This document shows, one piece after another, positions 34,788 to 43,266 of a stretch of DNA of 55,669 bases. The number at the start of each line of letters is the position of its first letter. The stretch's first letter is position 1. The notes beneath the pieces were generated by a model that was not told the origin of the DNA, made no database searches, and saw only the letters and a list, made by a program, of their open reading frames with translations. Where the stretch lies: NCBI GenBank assembly GCA_938041555.1, contig CALIAC010000016.1, forward strand, positions 1-55,669. Direction: 5' to 3'. Both the position numbers and the translations under genes were made by a program. The stretch is from an uncultured Candidatus Saccharibacteria bacterium. Lineage in GTDB: Bacteria; Patescibacteriota; Saccharimonadia; Saccharimonadales; Saccharimonadaceae.

Positions 34788-36042
34788 GTGCCCAGTCAGA
34801 GCCGCCTGTACTAAATACCAAGTGACCTGTTAGGGCAGCCTGGACGCCAAGGTTAGCTGTCTCGCCGTCGCGGATCTCACCCACCATAATGATATTTGGG
34901 TCTTGGCGCAGCAGGGCGCGCAAACCACTGGCGAAAGTCATGCCAGCTTTGCTATTGGTTTGGGTTTGGTTGACGCCGGGGATCTTATATTCCACCGGAT
35001 CTTCAATGGTCGAGATATTGACCTCGGGTGTGTTAAGCATCGACAGGACGGAGAAGAGCGAGGTAGACTTGCCACTCCCGGTCGGGCCCGTCACGAGGAT
35101 CATCCCATTAGGCTCGGTCAGTGCTTGATTAATAACGGCTAGTGAATGCCCCCAGTAGCCGAGCTGCTCGAGTGTCACTGCTTGGTTCGACTCATCGAGG
35201 ATACGCATCACCACTTTCTCACCATCAGCGATAGGTAATGTGCTGACGCGCAGGGCATACTGCTTGCCTGCGACTTTGATCTTAAAGCGACCGTCTTGCG
35301 GTACGCGGCGTTCGTCTATCTTAAGGTTGGAGAGGATCTTAATGCGGCTTACGAGCGCACCGAGCACATTCTTGGGTAGGCGGTTTACTTCTTTAAGGAC
35401 GCCATCAATCCGGTAACGTACTTGTACGAATTGCTCGCGGGGCTCGATATGGATATCGCTGGCGTTGCTGCGGATGGCATATTCCAGTAACAGATTAACC
35501 GTCTGGGCGATTGGTGAGTCTTCTGCTACCTCTGCTTCGGTCACTTTTTGGTTCGAGCCATCATCCTCACGCTGGATGTCGATCACTTCCTTGAGCTCCT
35601 GCGTTACATCGCCGCGGTACCCCTCAAGACACTCCAAGATATTGCTGCGTGGCGCAATATAGACACGGGTATTTGTGCCGATCTCCTTCTCGATGAAGTT
35701 GACAGCTTGCACATCGTCTGGGTCATCCATCGCGAGGTGAATGAGCCCATCAGGGTCGATCTTGAATATGACGGCATTATACTGGCGGGCGATCCGCTCG
35801 GGGATGCGCATGAGGATATCGGAGGGGATATCTCGCGGATCGGGCTCGATGTAAGGGATGTCAGCGTAGGTAGCGTAGAGCTTGGTGAGAGCACGCTCGT
35901 CGATAAGGTTATTTTGCAAGACAATATCTTGCAGCCGCAAATTAGACGACGCAGCCTCACTCACCAGTGGTTGGAGTTGCTGGCTGGTCGCAGCGCCACT
36001 GCGCTCGAGGAGTTTAACGATAGTAGAATCAGATATATGCAT
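34762..36042 (-). CDS. pilB: PilB motor ATPase, N-terminal fragment (broken at the His box)
   Basis: 426 residues. MshEN-type N-terminal domain (1-150), then the ATPase core with Walker A GPTGSGKST, Asp box STIEDPVEY and Walker B IIMVGEIRDGET. It reaches ALTGHLVFST of the His box and then reads 14 out-of-frame residues (GGSDWALGVFDAAH) to a stop, losing the LHTN histidine and the zinc module. PilB powers pilus extension by ATP hydrolysis, and the truncated product should not be functional alone. See the finding on the 34-base insertion. Confidence 0.85.
   Translation of the reverse strand: MHISDSTIVKLLERSGAATSQQLQPLVSEAASSNLRLQDIVLQNNLIDERALTKLYATYADIPYIEPDPRDIPSDILMRIPERIARQYNAVIFKIDPDGLIHLAMDDPDDVQAVNFIEKEIGTNTRVYIAPRSNILECLEGYRGDVTQELKEVIDIQREDDGSNQKVTEAEVAEDSPIAQTVNLLLEYAIRSNASDIHIEPREQFVQVRYRIDGVLKEVNRLPKNVLGALVSRIKILSNLKIDERRVPQDGRFKIKVAGKQYALRVSTLPIADGEKVVMRILDESNQAVTLEQLGYWGHSLAVINQALTEPNGMILVTGPTGSGKSTSLFSVLSMLNTPEVNISTIEDPVEYKIPGVNQTQTNSKAGMTFASGLRALLRQDPNIIMVGEIRDGETANLGVQAALTGHLVFSTGGSDWALGVFDAAH
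34773..34830 (-). repeat. 24-base synonymously diverged duplication with 10-base spacer
   Basis: On the minus strand, copy 1 (34830-34807) and copy 2 (34796-34773) both encode TGHLVFST but in different frames and with different codons for T, G, V, S and the last T (Ser is AGT in one, TCG in the other). The spacer is 34806-34797. The offset is 34 bases, which shifts the frame by one. Confidence 0.9.
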
Positions 36043-36127
36043 AGTACTTACGCTTAATTGTAGCTCATTATGCTTATGCTGACTAGAGGATAGAGCGATA
36101 TTCGTATCAACGGAGGTAAGGCTGTGC

Positions 36128-36133
36128 TATACT
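36128..36133 (+). promoter_or_regulatory. -10 box of tsaE promoter
   Basis: TATACT nine bases before ATG 36143; leader of at most three bases. Confidence 0.55.
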
Positions 36134-36142
36134 AGAGCCAGT

Positions 36143-36601
36143 ATGCGTGTTATCTGTCAATCACTTGCTGATACATTACAACTTGGGCAACGCCTCGGCC
36201 AGGCATTGCGTGGTGGTGAGGTGATTGTGCTAGTAGGGGACATTGGCGCAGGCAAGACGACGCTTGTTAAGGGGGTCGCGCGTGGCCTCACCATTACCGA
36301 TGATATCCAGAGCCCAACCTTTACGATTAGCCGGCTCTACCACGGGCGCGATGATATCCAGCTTGCGCATTATGATTTTTATCGTTTAGGCGATGCAGGG
36401 GTGATGCAGCTTGAATTGGCTGAGGCGATTGCTGAGCCTCGCACAGTGACTATCATCGAGTGGGCTCAGGCTGTAGTGGATGTCGTCCCACCCGATCACC
36501 TAACGATCACGATTACTGCACAGAGCGAAACAGCTCGCCAGCTTGATATTGAGGCGGGTGGCACCGTGTCAACCCAGCTTCTCCAGGAGGTGTCGGCATG
36601 A
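36143..36601 (+). CDS. tsaE: tRNA t6A biosynthesis ATPase TsaE
   Basis: 152 residues. P-loop GDIGAGKTTLVKG near 33-45, SPTFTISRLYHG and HYDFYRLGD, all typical of TsaE (YjeE). It acts with TsaB and TsaD to place threonylcarbamoyl on A37 of ANN-decoding tRNAs. Overlaps tsaB by four bases (ATGA). Confidence 0.93.
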   Translation: MRVICQSLADTLQLGQRLGQALRGGEVIVLVGDIGAGKTTLVKGVARGLTITDDIQSPTFTISRLYHGRDDIQLAHYDFYRLGDAGVMQLELAEAIAEPRTVTIIEWAQAVVDVVPPDHLTITITAQSETARQLDIEAGGTVSTQLLQEVSA

Positions 36602-36987
36602 TTATTTTGTGGAATAGCGCGGGGATGGTCGTGGAGCTAACATTGGTAGATGACACTGGTACTCAGACGAGCTATGAGTGGCCAGCTGGCCGCACTCTGG
36701 CGCGTGATATGCTGGCTTATCTGCGTGATCGCTTGGCCGAGCATGGCAAAACACTGGCGGATATGACTGGCATTGGGGTGCGGCCTGGGCCGGGGAGCTT
36801 TACGGGGCTGCGGATTGGCCTGACCGTGCTTAATACACTTGCGCACGAGCAGCATATTCCGATTGTTGGCGCGACGGGCGATGATTGGCGCGCTACCTGC
36901 CTTAAGCGGCTGGCGCATGGTGAGGATGATAGCATTGTTTTGCCTCAGTACGGTGCAGCTGCACACATCACCCAGCCAAAGAAGTAG
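36598..36987 (+). CDS. tsaB: short TsaB-like protein
   Basis: 129 residues, compared with about 220-240 for usual TsaB. The ASKHA-type N-terminal lobe is present with the hallmark GVRPGPGSFTGLRIGLTVLNTLA near 60-83. The C-terminal lobe is absent: the chain ends about 45 residues later with a polar tail. The N-terminal lobe is the part that contacts TsaD, so the short form may suffice as a scaffold. Coupled to tsaE by ATGA overlap. Confidence 0.75.
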   Translation: MIILWNSAGMVVELTLVDDTGTQTSYEWPAGRTLARDMLAYLRDRLAEHGKTLADMTGIGVRPGPGSFTGLRIGLTVLNTLAHEQHIPIVGATGDDWRATCLKRLAHGEDDSIVLPQYGAAAHITQPKK

Positions 36988-37052
36988 CAAGTATGAAGCA
37001 TAAGGGTAATAAATCGTTACCTCTGTAAACAGATAGACCTTTATATTGCCAG

Positions 37053-37082
37053 TTGCGCAAATTGGCCAAAACGCGATACAAT
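37053..37082 (+). promoter_or_regulatory. promoter of rny
   Basis: TTGCGC (37053-37058), 18-base spacer, TACAAT (37077-37082). Leader of about 95 bases with AGAAAGGAAT before ATG 37182. Confidence 0.55.
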
Positions 37083-37181
37083 ATATTAGTCTGTAGATAG
37101 TTTTAATGTTTGATAATACCGGTGTGGGCTGACGTAAGTCTGATGTAGTAAAAACAACACATATCCGGAGAAAGGAATACC

Positions 37182-38669
37182 ATGATAGAAGTACTCTTCG
37201 CGGCGATTGGCGTGGCGCTTGGTTTTGGTGGCAAGTACGCCTACGATCGTCAGCAAACTACCAATGGTCAACGGACAATTGACAAAGAATTGGCTCAGGC
37301 CAAACAGCAGGCGGGCGATATCGTCCTCAAGGCCAAGGACGAGGCGCTACGGATCGAGAATGAGCGCCGCCGCGCCATGCAAAAGACGGAGAATCGTTTG
37401 CTCGAGCGGGAGGCAAGCCTCGATCGCAAACTCGATGAGCTCGATCGCCGCAGTGAGAAGCTCCGCAAGAGCGAGACAGAGGTCGACGAGCTGAAGAATG
37501 AGATCCGCGAGATTCGGGGCCGGCAGCAGGCTAAGCTCGAGAAAATCGCTGGCCTCACTAAGCAAGACGCTGCCAGTAAGCTGATGCATATGACTGAGCG
37601 TGATATCCGCCAAGACTTGACTGGCCTGGTGGATAAATTACAGCGCGAAGCGATGGATGATGCCGAGGAGAAGGCCCAGATGATCCTCGTGACAGCGATG
37701 GAGCGCATGAGTAGCGAAGTGACGGCCGAGCGCACGGTCACTGCCATTAAGCTGCCCGACGACGATATGAAGGGTCGCATCATTGGCAAAGAAGGGCGCA
37801 ATATCCAGGCTCTGCAGCGCGCCACTGGTGTTGATATCTTGGTAGACGACACACCAGGGATGATCGTCCTCAGTAGCTTCGACCCAGTGCGTCGCCAAGT
37901 GGCACGCCTGAGCCTCGAGATGTTAATGAAGGATGGGCGGATCCACCCTGGTCGCATCGAAGAGGTTGTGGCCAAGGCAAATAAGCAAATTGACAAAGAA
38001 GTCGTGCGGGCTGGTGAAGATGCGGCGCGTGAGATTGGCGTAGCTGGTATTCCAAAGGAGCTGCTCCACCTTGTGGGTGAGCTGAAGTTCCGGACGAGCT
38101 ATGGTCAAAACGTCTTGAAGCACAGCACTGAGATGGCCCAGATTGCCGGGCTAATCGCGGCAGAGATTGGGGCAGATGTGCGTACCGTGAAGATCGCCAC
38201 GCTACTCCACGACATGGGCAAGGCGGTGACGCACAAGATGGAAGGCAAGCACCACCACATTGGCGCAGAGCTGGCCCGCAAGGCAGGCTTGAGCGAGGCA
38301 ATTTGCCACGCTATTGAAGCTCATCACGATGATATTGAAGCCACAACGCCTGAGGCAATTGTTGTGCGAGTGTGTGATGCAGCCAGTGCTGCTCGGCCTG
38401 GCGCACGCAACATGAGCGCCGAGAACTTCGTTGAGCGCATGCGTGACCTCGAGAATGTTGCGACTAGCTTCCGCGGCATCGACAAAGCCTATGCAATTAG
38501 TGCTGGGCGCGAAGTACGTGTCATCGTCCGGCCAGAGGTTGTGGATGACCTCAGTGCTATTAAACTCGCGCGCGATATCGCCACGAAGATTGAGAGTACT
38601 ATGCAGTACCCTGGTACTATCAAAGTCAACGTGATCCGCGAGACACGAGCGATCGAATTTGCCAAATAG
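37182..38669 (+). CDS. rny: ribonuclease Y
   Basis: 495 residues. N-terminal membrane anchor (about 1-18), long charged coiled coil (25-170), KH domain (MKGRIIGKEGRNIQALQRATGVDILVDDTP near 197-225) and HD domain with LHDMGKAVTHKMEGKHHHIGAELA near 343-365, then a C-terminal domain. Endoribonuclease that starts mRNA decay at the membrane. Followed by a good terminator. Confidence 0.97.
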   Translation: MIEVLFAAIGVALGFGGKYAYDRQQTTNGQRTIDKELAQAKQQAGDIVLKAKDEALRIENERRRAMQKTENRLLEREASLDRKLDELDRRSEKLRKSETEVDELKNEIREIRGRQQAKLEKIAGLTKQDAASKLMHMTERDIRQDLTGLVDKLQREAMDDAEEKAQMILVTAMERMSSEVTAERTVTAIKLPDDDMKGRIIGKEGRNIQALQRATGVDILVDDTPGMIVLSSFDPVRRQVARLSLEMLMKDGRIHPGRIEEVVAKANKQIDKEVVRAGEDAAREIGVAGIPKELLHLVGELKFRTSYGQNVLKHSTEMAQIAGLIAAEIGADVRTVKIATLLHDMGKAVTHKMEGKHHHIGAELARKAGLSEAICHAIEAHHDDIEATTPEAIVVRVCDAASAARPGARNMSAENFVERMRDLENVATSFRGIDKAYAISAGREVRVIVRPEVVDDLSAIKLARDIATKIESTMQYPGTIKVNVIRETRAIEFAK

Positions 38670-38696
38670 AGTCTAACGACTCAACTCATTACAGAC

Positions 38697-38727
38697 AAAA
38701 CCGGTCAAATAAATTGGCCGGTTTTTT
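38697..38727 (+). terminator. intrinsic terminator of rny
   Basis: AAAACCGG(T)CAA / TTG(G)CCGGTTTT stem around a short loop, followed by T6. Confidence 0.85.
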
Positions 38728-39258
38728 GCCGTGTGGGTGTGTAGTTCGAAGCGTGAATGCGCACATGAGCTCAAGTATATCCCCATTTCGTGACGTTGTG
38801 TGGCTAATGAGGGGTATACGTCTTTCAAATCGCCTGAGAGTTAATCATCCTTCAGCTCCAGGCTTGACCGTCAGCTTAGTAGGTGCTTATACGCTTCTTG
38901 CATGAAGGCAGGAGTATGAATAGATGCAAAAAAGTGATAGCCTTAGGTCCATAAACTCAACACTACAAAAGGGCTGGTGTGGACGAGACGCCCCCATTCT
39001 ATAGTGGATATAGGATAGAGTAGGATATAATACAAATCTTTTATTCTGTGACAAGCGGCTAAGAAGGAAGAAGAGAGGAGAAATGACTTTTGGAGTCCGC
39101 AAAAATATAGGATAGCACATAAGACCAAGATGACTGCAAAGGCAAAAAGAGTTGCCACCCGAATAAGATCATTAATAGGGGAGGTTATCGTGTGAGCGAT
39201 ATATAAAATAAATATGCTTTATCTAAGAATGATCTTGTAGCGTACAAGAACACCGATG
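38728..39258. other. non-coding stretch with a promoter and minimal ORF
   Basis: No gene of normal length. On the plus strand TATAAT at 39026-39031 is followed by AGAGGAG (39074-39080) and a 10-codon frame at 39083-39115 (MTFGVRKNIG), then another short frame at about 39131-39196. A hydrophobic minus-strand frame at 38943-39158 has a GTG start without a convincing promoter. The region may hold a small RNA or a decayed gene. Confidence 0.35.
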
Positions 39259-39897
39259 CTACGATGCAACCTCACCCTGCTTTTCGGCAACGATGACGAC
39301 TCGGCCAGTTTTGGCGCCACCTAAGTCGCAGCTGTAGAGTGTGAGGCGGGCGTCTTCTGTGGGGGCTTCGATCTCAACACTGGTTGGCTTGACGTCAAAC
39401 TTTTTGGTGATTTTGTAGTTGTAGCGTTTGCCTTGGTAGTCGGCGAGAATTTGGTCGCCCAGGGCGAGCTTGTCGATATGAAAGAATGGTGATTTTTCTA
39501 CTGTGCCGCCAGGCGTTGGCTGGATACTAAAGCGATGGGCTGCCACGACGAAGTTGCCGCCCTTCTCAGGGTTGCCGTGGTCTGGGTAGCGCCACCACGC
39601 ACCACGGTCGAGGGCGAGTTTGCCATTAGTACCGTACGGAATATTAACGCCGATCTTGGGGATGATAATACGATTGTCTTTGGCTTCAGGCTTGGCAAGT
39701 GTCGCTACAGTAATTGGCTTCGTAAAGTGCGGTGCAATGATTGGTGATGTAGTGAGCAGGAGTAGATACCCTCCCACTAACAAAAAGAGGACTGCGATAG
39801 TACCGAATATCCAGTTTGGTATCGAAATGCGCGGCATGCGCATACGCGAACGACGTGGTGTAGATGGCTGTCGTTTTGCTTTATTCATTGCTAGCAT
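39259..39897 (-). CDS. sortase, class E-like
   Basis: 212 residues from ATG 39897, which has GAGGAG six bases upstream (the open frame reaches 39963). A basic cytoplasmic tail and one membrane span (about 27-50) lead to the sortase barrel: ALDRGAWWRYPDHGNP, catalytic His in VVAAHRF, catalytic Cys in TLYSCDLG near 192, and Arg in TGRVVIVAE. Sortases cleave a sorting signal between Thr and Gly and attach the protein to the wall. The GAWW...P segment and gene context fit class E, whose known signal is LAXTG, matching the protein at 45747. Confidence 0.85.
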   Translation of the reverse strand: MLAMNKAKRQPSTPRRSRMRMPRISIPNWIFGTIAVLFLLVGGYLLLLTTSPIIAPHFTKPITVATLAKPEAKDNRIIIPKIGVNIPYGTNGKLALDRGAWWRYPDHGNPEKGGNFVVAAHRFSIQPTPGGTVEKSPFFHIDKLALGDQILADYQGKRYNYKITKKFDVKPTSVEIEAPTEDARLTLYSCDLGGAKTGRVVIVAEKQGEVAS

Positions 39898-39919
39898 AAA
39901 TAACTCCTCATCTCTGTCT

Positions 39920-39948
39920 ATTATACGGCACGAGCAGCAGCACGCCAA
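39920..39948 (-). promoter_or_regulatory. promoter of sortase gene
   Basis: On the minus strand TTGGCG, 17-base spacer, TATAAT, then a 22-base gap that contains GAGGAG before ATG 39897. Confidence 0.6.
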
Positions 39949-40183
39949 TAGCATGACCAGCATGGTATTGGTAGATGGGCTCCATTGGGTAGCTCTACTC
40001 TAGAGTACAGTGGATAGAAAACTCTTGTACTTCATCCATGGTTTTATTCGATAGAGTGTATAGATCAATCACTAGTCTAACCCTGGTGTTGATAGTTAAA
40101 TAATGGTATCCCTTATAGCGATATCAAAATAACTCACAAGCAGAGAAGTTAATATTGAAAAGACTAGTGTGGAGGTGTGGCCT
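39949..40183. other. non-coding stretch between sortase promoter and enolase terminator
   Basis: I see no gene, RNA or repeat here. Confidence 0.4.
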
Positions 40184-40224
40184 AAAAAGGCCACCCACCC
40201 AAGGTAAGGATAAGGGTGGGTGGC
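40184..40224 (-). terminator. intrinsic terminator of enolase
   Basis: On the minus strand an 11-base perfect stem GCCACCCACCC / GGGTGGGTGGC with a 13-base loop runs into CTTTTT. An overlapping GTGGCC-TAAAAA-GGCCAC hairpin can form on the same DNA. Confidence 0.85.
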
Positions 40225-40255
40225 ATAAAGTAATGTTATATAGCGAGGTAGGCTA

Positions 40256-41536
40256 CTACTGCTTGAATGGCTGCGCGAGAGTGAGACTCTCGTCTGCTTC
40301 GGCAATGCGGAGTAGCTCGTTGTACTTCGCTACGCGGTCGGTGCGCGAGAGCGAGCCGGTCTTGATCTGCCCACAGCCCAGGCCAACTGCCAAGTGGCTG
40401 ATTGTGGTATCCTCAGTCTCGCCAGAGCGGTGACTCATCACGGTGCGCCAGCCAGCATTCTGGGCAAGTTGCACGGCTTGGATTGTCTCGCTGAGAGAAC
40501 CGATTTGGTTGGGCTTGACGAGGAGTGCATTCGCTGCATCTTGGTCAATCGCTTGTTGGATCAGGCTTGTATTAGTGACGAGTAGGTCATCGCCCACCAG
40601 CTGGATGCGGTCGCCAAGGCGTTGGCGGAGCTGCTGCCAGCCTTCCCAGTCGCCCTCGGCTAGGCCGTCTTCGATGCTGACAATGGGGAATTCGTCGACA
40701 AGAGCAGCCAGCCAGTCGATCATCTCGCTGCTGGTCAGGCTCTTGCCCTCGCACTTTAGCTCATAACGGCCGTCATGATAGAACTCACTCGAGGCGGCAT
40801 CCATTGCAAAGACGACGTCTGTGCCAACGGTGTAGCCAGCATTGGTAATCGCTTCGTTCAGCAAGGCGAGTGGCTCGCGGTTGCCCTGGCGGACGCGTGG
40901 TGCATAGCCACCTTCGTCGCCAACAGTGGTGGGGTAGTCGTGTGCTTTGAGGACTTTGGCAAGAGCGTGGAAGATTTCGGTGCCCATGCGGAGCGTATCT
41001 GCAAAGGTTGTCGCACCCTTGCAGATGATCATAAACTCTTGGATATCGGTCGCAAAGGCGGCGTGCGCACCACCGTTGAGAACATTCATCATTGGCAGGG
41101 GAAGACTTGGTGTGCTGTCAGTTTGCTCGGCAATGTAGCGCCAGAGTGGTTGCTGCTTGGCATTAGCAACAGCCTTGGCAGTAGCCAGGCTAACGCTGAG
41201 GATGGCATTAGCACCGAGCTTAGACTTGTTATCTGTTCCATCAAGGGCAAGCATTGCATTATCAATCGCTCGCTGGTCGCTCGCATCGTGGCCTGCCAGT
41301 GCAGGAGCGATAACGTCGTTAACGTGGGCAACTGCCTGGCTTACTCCTTTGCCAGTCCACTGATTGCCACCATCGCGTAGCTCCAGTGCTTCGCCCGCAC
41401 CGGTACTTGCCCCGCTTGGGACGGCCGCTCGGCCCATCGTGCCGTCAGCAAGAATGACGTCTGCTTCGACGGTGGGGTTGCCGCGGCTGTCTAAGATTTG
41501 TCGTGCTTTTATGGTTTGGATAGAGTAGTTGTTCAT
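40256..41536 (-). CDS. eno: enolase
   Basis: 426 residues from ATG 41536 (MNNYSIQTIKARQILDSRGNPTVEADV). Metal and catalytic motifs are visible: AVPSGASTGAGEALE, VSIEDGLAEGDWEGW, QLVGDDLLVTN, LVKPNQIGSLSE and the signature VMSHRSGETEDTTI. Converts 2-phosphoglycerate to phosphoenolpyruvate. The preceding step enzyme, phosphoglycerate mutase, is encoded 0.8 kb away on the other strand. Confidence 0.98.
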   Translation of the reverse strand: MNNYSIQTIKARQILDSRGNPTVEADVILADGTMGRAAVPSGASTGAGEALELRDGGNQWTGKGVSQAVAHVNDVIAPALAGHDASDQRAIDNAMLALDGTDNKSKLGANAILSVSLATAKAVANAKQQPLWRYIAEQTDSTPSLPLPMMNVLNGGAHAAFATDIQEFMIICKGATTFADTLRMGTEIFHALAKVLKAHDYPTTVGDEGGYAPRVRQGNREPLALLNEAITNAGYTVGTDVVFAMDAASSEFYHDGRYELKCEGKSLTSSEMIDWLAALVDEFPIVSIEDGLAEGDWEGWQQLRQRLGDRIQLVGDDLLVTNTSLIQQAIDQDAANALLVKPNQIGSLSETIQAVQLAQNAGWRTVMSHRSGETEDTTISHLAVGLGCGQIKTGSLSRTDRVAKYNELLRIAEADESLTLAQPFKQ

Positions 41537-41543
41537 GTCTTCT

Positions 41544-41549
41544 AGTATA
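41544..41549 (-). promoter_or_regulatory. -10 box of enolase promoter
   Basis: TATACT on the minus strand seven bases before ATG 41536, so the message is leaderless or nearly so. This supports the start at 41536 over the in-frame extension to 41635. Confidence 0.6.
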
Positions 41550-41664
41550 CCATCGAATGGAAGGCGGTCGCTATTACCGTTGAAATAGCATGAACCAACT
41601 GCAAAAATTTTCATGCCAGACAAGGATATTGACAAAAGGTCATTTTATAGATTCAAGCATTGTA

Positions 41665-41692
41665 TTTGCTGACACACATGGTACAATATAAT
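41665..41692 (+). promoter_or_regulatory. promoter of small secreted protein
   Basis: TTTGCT (41665-41670), 16-base spacer, TATAAT (41687-41692). It leaves an unusually long leader (about 75 bases) with a possible AGGGT...ACCCT hairpin and AAGGAGG nine bases before ATG 41776. Confidence 0.5.
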
Positions 41693-41775
41693 TACGGCAA
41701 CGGTTAATGAAGCGGAGGGTGGCAGTAACCCTGCGCTCTTCGTTTCGCACCTACACAGTAAGGAGGGCTATTCCC

Positions 41776-42156
41776 ATGACATTCAAAAAAGTAGGTATCC
41801 TTAGCGTATTGGCAGTTGGCTCAATGGCGGCAGGATCTTTGCTGTTTAATACAGCACCAGCGTCGGCAGAGAGTTTCGGGCCGACCGCCAATGACAACGG
41901 TACGTCCGTTGTCCAATACTACGATGGGACGAAACTGTTTTGCGTTTCTGATGCAAACTACCCCGACGGCACGCCTGGCACGACAGCCTTTACGGTTGCG
42001 CCAACCCAAGGTAATGGTCCCAGTTATGGCCGAATCCTTGGCGCTGGCGAGACTGGCTGTGTCAGTCTTGAGACAGCACCGGAGGGAGCAGCATATCGCT
42101 ACTGGCTGTTGTCTCGCACCGATGGATCGGTGTACCAAGGCGATTTCGTTCGCTAA
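41776..42156 (+). CDS. small secreted protein of unknown function
   Basis: 126 residues. Clear signal peptide MTFKKVGILSVLAVGSMAAG... ending TAPASA-ES (about residue 32), then a mature domain of about 95 residues with two cysteines (LFCVSDAN and GCVSLE) that could form one disulphide, and no membrane anchor. Start set by AAGGAGG. It has its own promoter and terminator. Not recognised. Confidence 0.65.
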   Translation: MTFKKVGILSVLAVGSMAAGSLLFNTAPASAESFGPTANDNGTSVVQYYDGTKLFCVSDANYPDGTPGTTAFTVAPTQGNGPSYGRILGAGETGCVSLETAPEGAAYRYWLLSRTDGSVYQGDFVR

Positions 42157-42218
42157 ATAACTACTCACTGAAATACCCGATATACCCAAAAACGAAAATG
42201 AAAACCCCCGTTGTCGCG

Positions 42219-42241
42219 GCCCCCTCCTGAGGGGGCTTTTG
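42219..42241 (+). terminator. intrinsic terminator
   Basis: GCCCCC - TCCTGA - GGGGGC stem followed by T4, ending the small secreted protein gene. Confidence 0.85.
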
Positions 42242-42298
42242 GGACCTCAAATACGGAATGATTGGTAGACATATATAGCACTCGCGCCAATAGTGCCG

Positions 42299-42304
42299 TA
42301 TAAT
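42299..42304 (+). promoter_or_regulatory. -10 box of leaderless gpmA promoter
   Basis: TATAAT six bases before ATG 42311. Confidence 0.65.
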
Positions 42305-42310
42305 GGAGAC

Positions 42311-42961
42311 ATGACAGGAACACTTATCATCAGCCGGCATGGCGAAAGCGAATGGAATTTACAAGGTAAATGGACAGGCTGGACAGATGTAAGCCTCACC
42401 GAGAAGGGCAAGAGTGACACACGCCAGCTTGGCGAGTTCTTGCGTGGTCGCACCATCGATGCAGTATATACTTCGGCGCTCAAACGAACACATGAGACAC
42501 TTGATGCGTTGATGGAAGGTGCAGATAACCCAATCCGCTCAAGTGATGCTGTGGTGGTGCACGCATCTGAGCTTAACGAGCGTGACTATGGTAACCTAAC
42601 GGGCAAAAACAAGTGGGAAGTCAAAGAAGAGATTGGTGAGAAGGCCTTTAATGGTATCCGGCGCGGCTGGGATTACCCTGTACCCGGTGGTGAGACACTC
42701 AAGGATGTGTATGAGCGCACGATCCCGTACTTTGAGTCAGAGATCTTGCCACGGCTCCAGGCGGGTGAGACTGTATTGATTGTGGCGCACGGCAACACGA
42801 TTCGTGCGCTTATGAAGTACCTCGACCGAATCCCTGAGGAAGATATGGGTACAGTAGAGATGCCCTTTGGCCAGTTGCTTGTTTACACGTTTGAGTCCGA
42901 TACAGTATATCCTACTGCGTGTGATGTGCTTAAAGCAGATATTGTACCACCCAAAGCGTAA
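42311..42961 (+). CDS. gpmA: 2,3-bisphosphoglycerate-dependent phosphoglycerate mutase
   Basis: 216 residues. RHGESEWNLQGKWTGWTDVSLTEKG carries the catalytic His (near 8); TSALKRTHET, the Glu in ELNERDYGNLTGKNK and the second His in IVAHGNTIRALMKYL complete the active site. Interconverts 3- and 2-phosphoglycerate. The leaderless -10 sets the start at 42311 rather than 42293. Confidence 0.95.
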   Translation: MTGTLIISRHGESEWNLQGKWTGWTDVSLTEKGKSDTRQLGEFLRGRTIDAVYTSALKRTHETLDALMEGADNPIRSSDAVVVHASELNERDYGNLTGKNKWEVKEEIGEKAFNGIRRGWDYPVPGGETLKDVYERTIPYFESEILPRLQAGETVLIVAHGNTIRALMKYLDRIPEEDMGTVEMPFGQLLVYTFESDTVYPTACDVLKADIVPPKA

Positions 42962-43097
42962 TAGTATCAGCAGTCTACGTTTCCGTGATGCGCCAGCTAT
43001 ATGCTGGTTGGTGATTGTTTACTATAGTTTCTTAGATAAATATCGCAGGCGACCTTGTGCTTGTGGGGTGAGTATATTGGTCTTGATAGCAAGACAG

Positions 43098-43127
43098 TAG
43101 ACAAGCCGCCATATTGTGTGGTATGAT
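43098..43127 (+). promoter_or_regulatory. promoter of the tRNA-Pro pair
   Basis: TAGACA (43098-43103), 18-base spacer, TATGAT (43122-43127), 17 bases before the first tRNA. Confidence 0.6.
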
Positions 43128-43144
43128 GGCAAAGTCTTGTATCG

Positions 43145-43221
43145 CGGGGTGTGGCGCAGCTTGGTAGCGCGCACCGTTCGGGACGGTGAGGTCGCTGGTT
43201 CAAATCCAGTCACCCCGACCA
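43145..43221 (+). tRNA. tRNA-Pro (anticodon CGG)
   Basis: Acceptor CGGGGTG / CACCCCG, anticodon stem CACCG / CGGTG with loop TTCGGGA, T arm GTTCAAATC, encoded CCA. The D loop contains the normal GG pair (CTTGGTAG). Confidence 0.96.
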
Positions 43222-43266
43222 CGTCTTGTTAACAAAGAGTGGTCGCCCGTGTGATATAAAACGTAT

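Noticed and set aside
37295..37996. 233-codon minus-strand ORF
   Set aside because: Shadow of rny; the Ser/Arg-rich composition arises from antisense reading of Glu/Lys-rich coiled-coil codons.
38943..39158. Hydrophobic minus-strand ORF that might be a membrane protein
   Set aside because: GTG start without SD or a convincing -10, and no recognisable family; mentioned only in the intergenic entry.
43022..43222. Minus-strand ORF MVGVTGFEPATSPSRTVRATKLRHTPR
   Set aside because: Translation across tRNA-Pro(CGG), again a common spurious product.
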